This document shows, piece after piece, positions 63,417 through 64,000 of a stretch of DNA of 64,000 nucleotides. The stretch comes from an uncultured Alphaproteobacteria bacterium (GTDB lineage: Bacteria; Pseudomonadota; Alphaproteobacteria; Micropepsales; Micropepsaceae). The notes under the pieces were generated by a model. The model worked only from the letters and a program-made list of their open reading frames with translations. It searched no databases and was not told where the DNA came from. The stretch lies in contig CAIOYY010000100.1 of the NCBI GenBank assembly GCA_903862715.1, positions 22,673-86,672 of the forward strand. The letters run 5' to 3'. Both the position numbers and the translations under genes were made by a program. How positions within the stretch are numbered: position 1 is the first letter of the stretch; every line of letters starts with the position of its first letter.

Positions 63417-64000
<584 letters not shown>

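Overview
The window is core chromosome of an alphaproteobacterium, GC-rich with Gly/Ala/Arg-rich proteins. The evidence is the gene set and its order: a split glycine decarboxylase (gcvPA/gcvPB) behind a tandem glycine riboswitch, an NDUFA12-type complex I subunit beside mlaD and a DUF2155 lipoprotein gene, the aroQ-accB-accC-aat cluster, rne-amiC-mrcA-prfB, an iscR-suf operon, glnB-glnA next to nnr, and tRNA-Leu(UAG)-tig-clpP-clpX. I cannot fix the order with confidence; a Rhizobiales/Parvibaculales-like lineage fits best. I found no rRNA, CRISPR array, prophage, transposase or plasmid gene.

Layout. 1-5712: the 3' end of argS, then a glycine riboswitch and gcvT-gcvH-gcvPA-gcvPB. 5762-7478: an OmpA-like lipoprotein, a pentapeptide-repeat protein lying between two copies of a palindromic repeat, and a gene-free stretch with two TetR-type operator palindromes. 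7479-11273: class II (B12-dependent) ribonucleotide reductase. 11748-13396: NDUFA12, MlaD and DUF2155. 13189-16801 (minus): aroQ, accB, accC, a DoxX-family gene and aat; aat overlaps the DUF2155 gene tail-to-tail by 208 bp. 16918-18422: a fused ThiS-ThiG gene and an acetyltransferase. 18419-23390 (minus): a DsbA-like oxidoreductase, an M48 protease and RNase E. 23986-26116: a broken Tat-secreted beta-helix gene. 26416-31622: amiC, mrcA and prfB with its programmed frameshift. 31699-34253 (minus): bactofilin, an M23 peptidase and a peroxiredoxin. 34409-40258: an AsmA-like giant, tyrS and anmK. 40358-49036: an alpha/beta hydrolase, then iscR, a NifS-type desulfurase, sufBCDS, a SufU-like gene, sufT and an A-type carrier. 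49095-55393: DEAD-box helicase, PfpI-like protein, parE and a membrane histidine kinase. 55480-60756: glnA and glnB under a sigma-54 promoter, an aminotransferase, nnr and an acetyltransferase. 60948-64000: tRNA-Leu, tig, clpP and the 5' part of clpX.

How the genes work together. Most blocks are housekeeping modules: glycine cleavage for one-carbon units, the first step of fatty-acid synthesis, envelope building and remodelling (PBP1A, AmiC, M23, bactofilin, AnmK, MlaD, AsmA-like), Fe-S assembly under IscR, nitrogen assimilation under NtrC and sigma-54, and protein quality control (trigger factor, ClpXP).

The points most worth a second look are: (1) the SufU-like protein has Ser where the third zinc-ligand Cys is expected; (2) the Tat beta-helix gene carries both a frameshift in its signal peptide and an in-frame amber codon; (3) a perfect 34-bp TetR-type palindrome and a weaker relative sit in a gene-free stretch with no regulator gene; (4) the ThiS-ThiG fusion buries the ThiS Gly-Gly end; (5) the 208-bp convergent aat/DUF2155 overlap. 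I did not find an obviously new multi-gene system.
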